The notes below the pieces were generated by a model, which saw only the letters and a program-made list of their open reading frames with translations, searched no databases and was not told the DNA's origin. From assembly GCF_003046175.1 (NCBI RefSeq), contig NZ_PZZM01000001.1, positions 2,373,001 to 2,437,000 on the forward strand: a DNA stretch of 64,000 nt. Reading direction: 5' to 3'. This DNA is from Bosea sp. 124 (GTDB taxonomy: Bacteria; Pseudomonadota; Alphaproteobacteria; Rhizobiales; Beijerinckiaceae). The position numbers and the translations under genes are program-made. This document shows, piece after piece, positions 34,115-44,733 of the stretch (position 1 is its first letter; every line of letters begins with the position of its first letter).

Positions 34115-35077
34115 ATGTCCGAGAAAATTCCCGTCACGGTGCTCACAGGCTATCTGGGCGCCGGCAAGACCACGCTTCTGAACCGCATCCTGACCGAGGA
34201 CCACGGCAAGAAATTCGCGGTCATCGTCAACGAGTTCGGCGAGGCCGGCATCGATGGCGACCTCATCGTCGGCGCCGACGAGGAAATCTTCGAGATGAAC
34301 AACGGCTGCATCTGCTGCACCGTTCGTGGCGACCTGATCCGCATCCTCGACGGGTTGATGAAGCGCAAGGGCAAGTTCGACGCGATCATCGTCGAGACCA
34401 CGGGCCTGGCCGATCCGGCCCCGGTCGCGCAGACCTTCTTCGTCGACCAGGATGTCGGCGACGCCACCAAGCTCGACGCCGTTATCACCGTGACCGATGC
34501 GAAGTGGCTGAAGGACCGGCTCAAGGACGCGCCCGAGGCGAAGAACCAGATCGCCTTCGCCGATGTCATCGTCCTCAACAAGGTCGACCTGGTGACGGCC
34601 GAGGAACTCGCCTCCGTCGAGGCGGCGATCCGCGCCATCAACCCCTATGCCAAGCTGCACAAGACGACGCGCTGCGACGTCGCCATCGACCAGTTGCTCG
34701 ACCGCAATGCCTTCGACCTCGACCGCATCCTCGATATCGAGCCCGATTTCCTCGAATCCGGGCATCACCACCATCACTCGGACGAAGTGCGCTCGATGTC
34801 GTTCACGATTCCGGGCGATGTCGACCCCGAGAAGTTCATGCCGTGGATCAACGATGTCAGCCAGGCGCAGGGGCCGCAGATCCTGCGCTCCAAGGGCATC
34901 CTCGCCTTCAAGGACGAGCCGCGTCGTTTCGTCTTCCAGGGCGTGCACATGATCCTCGACGGCGATCTCCAGCGCGACTGGAAGGCCGACGAGGCACGCT
35001 CCTCGCGCCTCGTCTTCATCGGGCGCGACCTGAACGAGAACGAGCTGCGCAAGGGGTTTGAGGCCTGCGCGGCGTAG
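34115..35077 (+). CDS. COG0523 (CobW/ZNG1-like) GTPase
   Basis: A 320-residue zinc-insertion type GTPase. Walker A GYLGAGKT at 12-19, the metal site C65-I-C-C68 (GCICCTVR), Walker B-like IIVETTGLADP, GTP-base motif NKVD at 155-158 and a His run at 217-221 followed by the CobW C-terminal domain (VRSMSFTIPGDVDPEKF). It lies 44 bases after the binding protein, in the zinc locus, and is most likely a zinc chaperone delivering zinc when scarce. It is not a cobalamin enzyme because no cob genes are near. Confidence 0.92.
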   Translation: MSEKIPVTVLTGYLGAGKTTLLNRILTEDHGKKFAVIVNEFGEAGIDGDLIVGADEEIFEMNNGCICCTVRGDLIRILDGLMKRKGKFDAIIVETTGLADPAPVAQTFFVDQDVGDATKLDAVITVTDAKWLKDRLKDAPEAKNQIAFADVIVLNKVDLVTAEELASVEAAIRAINPYAKLHKTTRCDVAIDQLLDRNAFDLDRILDIEPDFLESGHHHHHSDEVRSMSFTIPGDVDPEKFMPWINDVSQAQGPQILRSKGILAFKDEPRRFVFQGVHMILDGDLQRDWKADEARSSRLVFIGRDLNENELRKGFEACAA

Positions 35078-35086
35078 AGCCCTCCG

Positions 35087-35208
35087 TCATTCCGGGGCGG
35101 CCCGCAGGGTCGAACCCGGAATCCACGACTGGGTGATTGTCTTGCAGCCGCGATGGCAAGGGCTCGCCCGGTTGTGGGTTCATCGCTACGCGATGCCCCG
35201 GAATGACA
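35087..35208. repeat. Intergenic dyad repeat, family A, copy 3
   Basis: Begins TCATTCCGGGGCGGCCCGC, has ACCCGGAATCCACGACTGGG, and ends ATGCCCCGGAATGACATGG. The central part differs from copies 1 and 2. It sits between the GTPase and the WD40 gene. Confidence 0.7.
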
Positions 35209-35247
35209 TGGTTTGCGAAATACGCGGCCGAAGCTAAAGCATTGCCC

Positions 35248-36258
35248 ATGGACACGATCACCAAACCCGTCTCGCTGCGCGAGCATGTTGTTCCCGTCGA
35301 GGCGGGCGAGCATGTCGTCGGCACCCACTGGCTCAAGGCAACGCTGGCGCTGGCGCTGTCCGACGGGCGCGTGCTGCGCTGGACGGATGGCGCGCTCGAC
35401 AATGTCGAGGCCCATGCCGGCGGCATCCTGTCCGCCTGCGGCGACGGCGAACGGCTGGTCACGGGCGGCGATGACGGGCGCGTCGTCGCGACGGCGGCCG
35501 AGGGCGAGCCGACCGAGATCGCGCGCGATCCCAAGCGGCGCTGGGTCGATGCGGTGACGCTTTCGGCCTCGGGCAGCCTCGCCTGGAACACCGGCAAGAC
35601 CGTCCATGCCCGCGACGACAAGGGCAAGGTCCGGTCGCTCGATTTCGCCACGACGCCGCAGGGCCTCGTCTTCGCGCCCAAGGGCTACCGGCTCGCGATC
35701 GGCCAGATGAACGGCGTCTCGCTCTGGTATCCGAACACCGAGGCCAAACCCGATCTCCTCGACTGGAAGGGCTCGCATCTCGACGTGATGTGGTCGCCCG
35801 ACGGGCGCTTCGTGGTCTCCTCGATGCAGGAGAACGCGCTGCATGGCTGGCGGCTCGGCGACAAGCCGGCGCATATGCGCATGACCGGCTATCCTTCCAA
35901 ACCGCGCTCACTGTCCTGGTCGCATGACGGGCTCTGGCTCGCATCGAGCGGAGCCGATGCCGCGATCGTCTGGCCCTTCCAGGGCGAGGGGCCGAGCGGC
36001 AAGGCGCCGCGCGAATGCGGGGCGCGCCATGCCAAGGTCAGCCGCGTTGCCTTCCATCCCCGGGCGCTGGTGCTGGCCGTCGGTTATGACGATGGCTGCA
36101 TCCTGATGATCCGCCTGACCGATGCCTCGGAACTGCTGGTGCGGCCGGCCCTGCGCGGCAGCGGCATCACCGCCTTCGCCTGGGACAAGACCGGCAAACG
36201 CCTCGCCTTCGGCGCCGAAGATGGCGCGGCCGGGGTGCTGACGCTGCCGGCGACCTGA
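35248..36258 (+). CDS. WD40-repeat (beta-propeller) protein beside the zinc GTPase
   Basis: A 336-residue protein built of about seven WD-like blades (for example SWSHDGLWLASSGADAAIVWPF, MWSPDGRFVVSSMQENALHGWRL, AWDKTGKRLAFGAEDGAAGVL), ending in the strand that closes the propeller. No signal peptide, so it is cytoplasmic, unlike the periplasmic propeller AztD found with other zinc importers. Same strand as the GTPase, 170 bases after it, with repeat A3 between them. No enzymatic residues are recognised. A protein-protein scaffold for the zinc chaperone is inferred only from context. Confidence 0.8.
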   Translation: MDTITKPVSLREHVVPVEAGEHVVGTHWLKATLALALSDGRVLRWTDGALDNVEAHAGGILSACGDGERLVTGGDDGRVVATAAEGEPTEIARDPKRRWVDAVTLSASGSLAWNTGKTVHARDDKGKVRSLDFATTPQGLVFAPKGYRLAIGQMNGVSLWYPNTEAKPDLLDWKGSHLDVMWSPDGRFVVSSMQENALHGWRLGDKPAHMRMTGYPSKPRSLSWSHDGLWLASSGADAAIVWPFQGEGPSGKAPRECGARHAKVSRVAFHPRALVLAVGYDDGCILMIRLTDASELLVRPALRGSGITAFAWDKTGKRLAFGAEDGAAGVLTLPAT

Positions 36259-36266
36259 GCGGGCCG

Positions 36267-36548
36267 ATGCGCTTCGGCCTGTTCGGCAAGGGCGGCCCCG
36301 ACAAGGCGCAGGTCTCGGAACAGACCGGCCGGATCAAGGGGCTGATGCGCGAAGCGCTGGGGCTGTCCGACGCGGTCGCCATCGCGGTCAACGAGATTCT
36401 CTGTGCCGATCCCGCCTGTCCCGGCACCGAGACGGTGATCCTGATGATGAAGCCCGGCGAGAAGACCCGTGCGTTCAAGCTGCAGATGGCGATGGCCGAG
36501 GTCACGCCGGAGGCGTTGCAGGATCTGTTGACCGCCCGAGGGATGTGA
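36267..36548 (+). CDS. Small conserved protein with a C-x3-C motif
   Basis: A 93-residue cytoplasmic protein: MRFGLFGKGGPDKAQ, then ALGLSDAVAIAVNEILCADPACPGTETVILMM and KLQMAMAEVTPEALQDLL. The C-x-D-P-x-C-P-x-x-E-T stretch is shared with small proteins sometimes annotated as nitrate-reductase related, which I do not take as evidence. It begins eight bases after the WD40 gene, so the two are probably cotranscribed. Confidence 0.65.
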   Translation: MRFGLFGKGGPDKAQVSEQTGRIKGLMREALGLSDAVAIAVNEILCADPACPGTETVILMMKPGEKTRAFKLQMAMAEVTPEALQDLLTARGM

Positions 36549-36599
36549 GAGAATCCACGACCTCTGCGTTCCACCCGTGCTCTGCGTGAGACTGTCCGG

Positions 36600-36824
36600 T
36601 CAGGCGGTCGTGACGCGCTGGACGCGATCCAACTCCGCAGTCCTCAAATTCACCGGGCGCGGTGCCTTGAAGCGCAGCGTGTGCTTCGGGCCGGTCTGTT
36701 CGGCAAGGATGCGCTGCAAGCCGGCCCCGTGTCGCGGGCTCGGGCCGTCCAGCGGCACCTTCGCCAGCACCGTGCCGGCCGAGACCATGACGATCAGCGC
36801 AGTGATGATGGTCTTGCGGAACAT
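36600..36824 (-). CDS. Small secreted protein, unknown
   Basis: A 74-residue frame with a signal peptide MFRKTIITALIVMVSAGTV (cut after LAK or ALA-type site near 21-24) and a basic mature part (LDGPSPRHGAGLQRILAEQTGP). The ATG follows GAGGA seven bases upstream. No family is recognised. The 187-base gap to the next plus-strand gene holds nothing else. Confidence 0.45.
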   Translation of the reverse strand: MFRKTIITALIVMVSAGTVLAKVPLDGPSPRHGAGLQRILAEQTGPKHTLRFKAPRPVNLRTAELDRVQRVTTA

Positions 36825-37011
36825 GGCGGCATCCTCGGGCAGCCGGCGAACCCGTTCGCCGATGGATGCAAGCTGTAGGGAGGCCGGTACGTGGGCGCTG
36901 TTCCCGCCGTGACAGCCCCTCTGGGCAGGGTGAGGCTGCTGACATATCTCTGGACGCCGCCGCCTAAACTCGGGCAGCACTCGCTTCGCGCCGCTCCAGC
37001 ACAGGCCTGCC

Positions 37012-38202
37012 ATGCCGCCCCGGAAGTCCAAAACGATCACGCTCCCGCAGGAACAGGGGCGCCGCATCTGGCTGAAGGCGCAACGGCTCGACGGGGCTGA
37101 GCCCTTCGGTGCGGGACCGGAGGCGACGCGGGCCGCGGTCGAGCATCTGGGCTATGTCCAGATCGACACGATCAACGTGATCGAGCGCTGCCACCACCAC
37201 ATCCTTCACAGCCGCATTCCGTCCTATGAGCGAGCCCATCTGGCGCAGGCCCAGTCGGCCGAGAAGAGCGTCTTCGAGTACTGGACGCATGCGCTCTCCT
37301 ATGTGCCGACCCGCGATATCCGCTGTTTCCTGGGTGCGATGAAGGCGCATCGCGAGGAGCCGAAGCGCTGGTCGGCAGTGGGGGGGCGTGAGGAAACGCG
37401 CAAGCTTTTGCGCCGCATCCGCCGCGACGGCGCGCTCACCATCCGCGACATCGACACCGACGTGCTGGTCGAGAAGGCGCATCTCTGGGCCAGCAAGAAG
37501 CCCTCGAAAGGCCTGCTGGAGCGGGCCTTCCACGATGGCGAGCTCGTCATCCAGGCGCGCTCCGGCATGCTCAAGACCTATGAGCTGCTCGACCGGCATT
37601 TCGGCTGGGAGAAGCGGCCGACGCCGGCCTCCGAGCGACAGGTCACGGCCTATCTGCTCGACCGGGCAGTGCGTGCACAGGGCATCGTCAGCCTCGATTC
37701 GATCTGCCATCTCGATGCGCCCAGCAAGAAGGCCGTGGCCGAGCTGATCGAGGCGCGGGTGAAACGCAAGGACCTCATTCCCGTCGCGGTTGAGGGTGCG
37801 GGCAAGACGGGGCACTGGGCCAGGCCGGAGGCGCTGGAGTCGACGTCGGCGCCCGAGGCCGACCTCGTCCACATCCTCTCGCCCTTCGACCCGCTGATCA
37901 TCCAGCGCAAGCGGCTGAAGCTGTTCTTCGGCTACAGCCACGCCTTCGAGGCCTATCTGCCGAAGGAGAAGCGCGTCTTCGGTTATTTCGGCCTGCCCGT
38001 GCTGATCGGCGACGCCGTCGTCGCGGTGCTCGACCTCAAGACGGATCGTCAGGCCGGCAGGCTGCTGATCCAGCAATGGAGCTGGCTGGACGGGCAGGAG
38101 ACGCCGGAGCGGAAGGCCAGGATCGAGGAGGCGCTTCAGCGCTTCGAGCGATTCCAGCTCGCTGCGGCCGAGGCCATCCCGGTCGTAATGGAAGGCGCCT
38201 GA
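37012..38202 (+). CDS. YcaQ-type DNA glycosylase (winged helix, crosslink repair)
   Basis: A 396-residue protein of the AlkX/YcaQ family, which unhooks DNA interstrand crosslinks. The catalytic Q-x-D is Q50-I-D52 (GYVQIDTINVIERCHHHILHSR). Further markers are YWTHALSYVP, the winged helices (RDGALTIRDID), SPFDPLIIQRKRLKLFFGY and YFGLPVLIGDAVVAVLDLK. Cytoplasmic, single gene, 187 bases from the small secreted protein which is divergent. The ATG at 37012 is preceded by a weak purine stretch. Confidence 0.9.
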   Translation: MPPRKSKTITLPQEQGRRIWLKAQRLDGAEPFGAGPEATRAAVEHLGYVQIDTINVIERCHHHILHSRIPSYERAHLAQAQSAEKSVFEYWTHALSYVPTRDIRCFLGAMKAHREEPKRWSAVGGREETRKLLRRIRRDGALTIRDIDTDVLVEKAHLWASKKPSKGLLERAFHDGELVIQARSGMLKTYELLDRHFGWEKRPTPASERQVTAYLLDRAVRAQGIVSLDSICHLDAPSKKAVAELIEARVKRKDLIPVAVEGAGKTGHWARPEALESTSAPEADLVHILSPFDPLIIQRKRLKLFFGYSHAFEAYLPKEKRVFGYFGLPVLIGDAVVAVLDLKTDRQAGRLLIQQWSWLDGQETPERKARIEEALQRFERFQLAAAEAIPVVMEGA

Positions 38203-38277
38203 ACCGCTGTCGACGCGTGCACGGCGGTTCTTGCTTCGCTTCGCTCGAGAAGAGGCCGAAGCGGCGGATTTCCGCGC

Positions 38278-38682
38278 TTACGCCCCCAGCAGGTCGATCA
38301 GATGCGGGATCAGCGGCTCGTCGGCCGGCGGCATGGCGAGATCGCGAAGCCTGGCGGGGCGGACCCATTTCAGCGCCTGCCCCTCGCGCGAGGCGACCGT
38401 GCCTTCCCAGCGCCGGCAGATATAGAGCGGCATCAGCAGATGGAATTCGGGATAGGCGAAGCTGGCGAAGGTCAGGGGTGCCAGGCAGTCCTCCTTGACG
38501 GTGATGCCGAGTTCTTCCGCCAGCTCGCGGATCAGCGCCGGCTCCGGCCGCTCGCCTTGCTCCAGCTTGCCGCCGGGAAACTCCCAGAGCCCCGCCAGCG
38601 ACTTGCCTTCCGGGCGCTGCGCGACGAGGACGCGGTTGTCGGCATCGATCAGGGCGCAGGCGACGACGAGGAGGAGCTTCAA
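38278..38682 (-). CDS. mutT: MutT-type (8-oxo-dGTP) Nudix hydrolase
   Basis: A 134-residue pyrophosphatase that cleans oxidised dGTP. The Nudix box runs from Gly38: G-x5-E44-x7-R52-E53-x-x-E56-E57-x-G59 (GGKLEQGERPEPALIRELAEELGI, here split as G38KLEQGE and RELAEELGI). VVACALIDADNRVLVAQRPEGKSLAGLWEFPGG is the MutT front strand pair. Convergent with the YcaQ gene and 11 bases from the lipoprotein gene that lies upstream on the same strand. Confidence 0.92.
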   Translation of the reverse strand: MKLLLVVACALIDADNRVLVAQRPEGKSLAGLWEFPGGKLEQGERPEPALIRELAEELGITVKEDCLAPLTFASFAYPEFHLLMPLYICRRWEGTVASREGQALKWVRPARLRDLAMPPADEPLIPHLIDLLGA

Positions 38683-38693
38683 GGGGATGGGCC

Positions 38694-39203
38694 TCAGTTG
38701 CCGGAGAGGATCACGCTGATCGGCTCCTTCTCCTTACCCGTCACGGTGACGCTGTCATAGACCGAGCCGCCCTCGCGGAAGAGCGCATCCTCGTCGCCCC
38801 AGATCACCTGGGTGGTGACGAAATACTCGCCCGGCGCGACCTTCTCGAAGACGAAGCGTCCATTGGACTCGGCCTTCGTGGTGCGGGTGTATTCGGAATA
38901 GGCGGGATCGGGATTGTCGTCGCGGGGATAGCTGCGATGCGGAACGTATTTGCGGCTGCCGTAGAGATTGCGGACGCGCTCGCGTGCATAGGCGGTCGCG
39001 GGGACGAGACGCACGATCTCGCCGGCGCCGTTGACGACGGTCCCGCTCGGCTTGGTGCGGAAGGCATGGCCGACGATCGTGCCCGTGCCGGGCTTCTTGA
39101 TGAAGGCGGCCTCCTCGATGGAGAAGGAGACCGTTGCGGGCTTGCGCTCGACGCAGGCCGAGAGCAGAAGCGCGCCGCACAGCGCCAGACAGAATTTCAG
39201 CAT
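38694..39203 (-). CDS. Lipoprotein with carboxypeptidase-regulatory-like fold
   Basis: A 169-residue protein with a lipoprotein signal ending LLLSAC (Cys17 acylated). The mature part looks like one beta-sandwich domain: VGHAFRTKPSGTVVNGAGEIVRLVPATAYA and SNGRFVFEKVAPGEYFVTTQVIWGD, the pattern of a carboxypeptidase regulatory-like repeat. No enzyme residues. It is located between mutT and secA, all on the minus strand. Confidence 0.75.
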   Translation of the reverse strand: MLKFCLALCGALLLSACVERKPATVSFSIEEAAFIKKPGTGTIVGHAFRTKPSGTVVNGAGEIVRLVPATAYARERVRNLYGSRKYVPHRSYPRDDNPDPAYSEYTRTTKAESNGRFVFEKVAPGEYFVTTQVIWGDEDALFREGGSVYDSVTVTGKEKEPISVILSGN

Positions 39204-39279
39204 GCCCCCGGCCCGTCATCCACGGCGTCGCCGGGATGATGGCCCGCCCGGCGGGCCTGTGCAACGGGCTGCGTCCGCC

Positions 39280-42051
<2,772 letters not shown>

Positions 42052-42431
42052 GTTGGGCCTTTCGGTGGTATTGCCTTCAGGCCGCGCGGCCGGGTTCCCG
42101 TGCGCAGCCCAAGACCTGAATTCTCAATGCGACCGCGTGTTTAGACGCGTGCGGGGGCGGGGTCCAGCGCCGCTTTGCGCTCCGGCCCGGCCGTGCGCGC
42201 GGCACGCGACCGCAGCATAGCGGGTCGCGCCCGATGTAAGGTTTGCCGCCGCTTCTTCCAAGGCCGGCCGCAAGGGACGGCGTGCAACGCGCAGCGCCGG
42301 GGCGCGGGCCGGCCTGCAAAGCTTCGTGATACCGTCGATCAGGGGCCTTGCACGCCTTGCCTTTGCCGCGTTCAACTGGCAGTGCAGCCGCGATCAGAGA
42401 TTTCGGCTCTATTTCCTCAAAGGGCATCCCC
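42052..42431. other. Non-coding divergent region between secA and the isomerase gene
   Basis: A 380-base gap that must hold the promoters of secA (leftward) and the parvulin gene (rightward). I see no reliable -35/-10 pair, no RNA gene and no frame with a convincing ribosome site. An Arg/Cys-rich frame on the plus strand is judged to be noise. Confidence 0.5.
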
Positions 42432-43277
42432 ATGAAGTTGTCTCGTCTCGGCATGCTCTCACTCGGCCTCGCGCTCGTCGCGACGCCGGTCTTCGCACAG
42501 GCCGACAAGGTCATCGCCAAGGTCGATGGCATCGCCATCACCGAGCGCGAGATCGCGCTGGCCACCGAAGATCTGGGCGAGCGGCTGGCCCAGCTTCCCG
42601 ACGAGCGCAAGCGCGACGAGGTGATCAACTATCTCGTCGATCTGAAGCTCGGCGCCAAGGCCGCCACTGCCGCGAAGACGGCCGACAGCCCGGACTTCAC
42701 CGCCCGCCTCGCCTATTTCCGCGAGAAGGTGCTGCTCGACCAGTTCCTGACCGCCGAGGCCAAGAAGGCTGCGACGCCGGAGGCCGCCAAGAAGCTCTAT
42801 GACGAGACCACCAAGGGCATGGCGCCCGAGGAGGAGGTCAATGCCCGCCATATCCTCGTCGAGGACGAGGCTCAGGCCAAGGCCGTCGCCGAGCGCCTGA
42901 AGAAGGGCGAGGACTTCGCCAAGGTCGCCGCCGAGCTTTCCAAGGATCCGGGTTCCGGAAAGGAAGGCGGCTCGCTCGGCTGGTTCACCAAGGACCGCAT
43001 GGTGCCGGAATTCGCCGAAGTGGCCTTCAAGCTGACCAAGGGCCAGGTCTCCGATCCCGTGAAGAGCCAGTTCGGCTGGCACGTCATCAAGCTCGAGGAC
43101 AAGCGCGCCAAGCCGCTGCCGGATTTCGCGGCGGTGAAGCCGCAGATCGACCAGTATCTCGAGCGCAAGGCGCAGCAGGACATCATCGTGGCGCTGCGCG
43201 AGAAGGCCAAGATCGAGCGTCTCGACCAGCCGGCCGCGCCCGCGACGCCGGCTCCGGCCGAGCCCAAGAAGCCCTGA
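42432..43277 (+). CDS. Parvulin-type peptidyl-prolyl isomerase (PrsA/SurA-like)
   Basis: A 281-residue periplasmic foldase. Signal peptide MKLSRLGMLSLGLALVATPVFA (22 residues), an N-terminal SurA-like helical arm (VIAKVDGIAITEREIALATEDLGERLAQLP) and a rotamase domain from ~138: EVNARHILVEDEAQAKAVAERLKKGEDFAKVAAELSKDPGSGKEGGSLGWFTKDRMVPEFAEVAF (family signature blocks), then FGWHVIKLEDKR. It ends in a Pro/Ala-rich tail. The stop is followed by a strong terminator. Confidence 0.93.
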   Translation: MKLSRLGMLSLGLALVATPVFAQADKVIAKVDGIAITEREIALATEDLGERLAQLPDERKRDEVINYLVDLKLGAKAATAAKTADSPDFTARLAYFREKVLLDQFLTAEAKKAATPEAAKKLYDETTKGMAPEEEVNARHILVEDEAQAKAVAERLKKGEDFAKVAAELSKDPGSGKEGGSLGWFTKDRMVPEFAEVAFKLTKGQVSDPVKSQFGWHVIKLEDKRAKPLPDFAAVKPQIDQYLERKAQQDIIVALREKAKIERLDQPAAPATPAPAEPKKP

Positions 43278-43291
43278 GCAACCCTGTCGTC

Positions 43292-43311
43292 ATTCTCGGG
43301 CGGAGCCCGAG
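43292..43311. repeat. Short CATTCTCGGGC dyad (possible repeat family C)
   Basis: The sequence CATTCTCGGGCGGAGCCCGAG forms a CTCGGGC/GCCCGAG hairpin with loop GGA, in a GTCATT context like families A and the 45830 element. It may be a palindromic repeat unit. Confidence 0.4.
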
Positions 43312-43333
43312 CACGAGGTGGGATACCGATGAC

Positions 43334-43368
43334 GAAGGGCGGCTCCTCAGCCGCCCTTCTTGTTTTCG
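43334..43368 (+). terminator. Strong intrinsic terminator downstream of the parvulin gene
   Basis: GAAGGGCGGCT - CCTC - AGCCGCCCTTC forms an 11-bp perfect stem with a four-base loop and is followed by TTGTTTTCG. It separates the isomerase gene from argJ. Confidence 0.9.
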
Positions 43369-43413
43369 TCACCGGGCTGCGGCACATCAGCCTCCCGCAC
43401 AGGAGATGCCACG

Positions 43414-44664
43414 ATGGCCGGCAAGGATGTTCCCGTTTCCCCGCTCGCGCCGAAGCGCCAGCCCAAGGTTCCCCCGGTTCCGGGCGTCCGCTTCGCCACG
43501 GCCGAGGCGGGCATCAAGTACAAGGGCCGCACCGATGTCTGGCTGGCGCTGCTCGACGAGGGCACGCAGGTCGCCGGTGTCTTCACCCGCTCGAAATGCC
43601 CCTCCGCGCCGGTCGACTGGTGCCGCGAGAATCTGAAGCAGGGTTTAGCCCGCGCCGTCGTGGTCAATTCGGGCAATGCCAATGCCTTCACCGGGCTGAA
43701 GGGGCGCGATTCCGTCGCCCTGACCGCGAAGATCGCGGCCAAGGCGGCCGGTTGCAAGCCACAGGAGGTGTTCATCGCCTCGACCGGCGTGATCGGCGAA
43801 CCGCTCGATGCGACCAAGTTCGAGGGTGTGCTGCAGGACTGCGCCAAACGCGTCGCCGACGGCCCCTGGATCGACGCGGCGCGGGCGATCATGACCACCG
43901 ACACCTTCCCGAAGGCGTTGACCCGCAAGGCCAAGATCGACGGCCATGAGGTCGTGCTTGCAGGCATCGCCAAGGGTGCCGGCATGATCGCGCCGGACAT
44001 GGCGACCATGCTCTCCTTCGTCTTCACCGACGCCCCGATCGCCGCGCCAGTGCTGCAGGCGCTGCTGTCGAAGGGCGTGAAGGGCTCGTTCAACGCCGTC
44101 ACGGTCGACAGCGACACCTCGACCTCCGACACGCTGATGCTGTTCGCCACGGGCAAGGCGGCAGCCCGCGGCGTTCCTGCGATCACCGAGATCACTGACG
44201 CCCGCCTCTCCGGCTTCAAGCGCGCGCTGAATGCGCTCCTGCTCGAACTCGCCCATCTGGTCTGCAAGGATGGCGAGGGCGCGCGGAAATTCGTCGAGGT
44301 CCGCGTTGCCGGGGCTGCTTCCTCTCGCTCGGCCAAGCGGGTCGCGCTCTCGATCGCGAATTCGCCGCTGGTCAAGACCGCCATTGCCGGCGAGGACGCC
44401 AATTGGGGCCGCATCGTCATGGCGGTCGGCAAGGCCGGCGAGCCGGCCGACCGCGACCGGCTCGACATCTCGTTCGGGCCGATCATGGTGGCGCAGCAGG
44501 GCGCCCGCGCGCCGTCCTATGACGAGGAGGCCGTCTCCGCCTATATGCAGGGCGAGCACATCGTCATCACGGCCGATCTCGGCATCGGCCGCGGCAAGTC
44601 CACCGTCTGGACCTGCGATTTGACCAAGGCCTACATCGAGATCAACGGCGACTACCGCTCCTGA
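43414..44664 (+). CDS. argJ: Bifunctional ornithine acetyltransferase / N-acetylglutamate synthase
   Basis: A 416-residue arginine-pathway enzyme that moves acetyl from N-acetylornithine to glutamate and, in the bifunctional form, also acetylates glutamate from acetyl-CoA. The autocleavage site is at [16 protein letters not shown] with the nucleophile Thr in 'ATML' near residue ~195; other motifs are [11 protein letters not shown] and [10 protein letters not shown] and [10 protein letters not shown]. The ATG at 43414 follows AGGAGA eight bases upstream. Cytoplasmic. Confidence 0.95.
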   Translation: MAGKDVPVSPLAPKRQPKVPPVPGVRFATAEAGIKYKGRTDVWLALLDEGTQVAGVFTRSKCPSAPVDWCRENLKQGLARAVVVNSGNANAFTGLKGRDSVALTAKIAAKAAGCKPQEVFIASTGVIGEPLDATKFEGVLQDCAKRVADGPWIDAARAIMTTDTFPKALTRKAKIDGHEVVLAGIAKGAGMIAPDMATMLSFVFTDAPIAAPVLQALLSKGVKGSFNAVTVDSDTSTSDTLMLFATGKAAARGVPAITEITDARLSGFKRALNALLLELAHLVCKDGEGARKFVEVRVAGAASSRSAKRVALSIANSPLVKTAIAGEDANWGRIVMAVGKAGEPADRDRLDISFGPIMVAQQGARAPSYDEEAVSAYMQGEHIVITADLGIGRGKSTVWTCDLTKAYIEINGDYRS

Positions 44665-44733
44665 TCCATGCGGGGCTGGACGCTGACGCCCGCCGCAGCG
44701 CACACTCCCGGCGAGCCAGCCGCGAGTGTGCCC

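Noticed and set aside
34115..35077. CobW annotation as a cobalamin biosynthesis protein
   Set aside because: There are no cobalamin genes near, and the zinc context with C-I-C-C favours a zinc chaperone.
43292..43311. Hairpin after the parvulin gene as the terminator
   Set aside because: It lacks a T-run. The stronger hairpin with TTGTTTT at 43334-43368 is the terminator, and this is kept only as a possible repeat.
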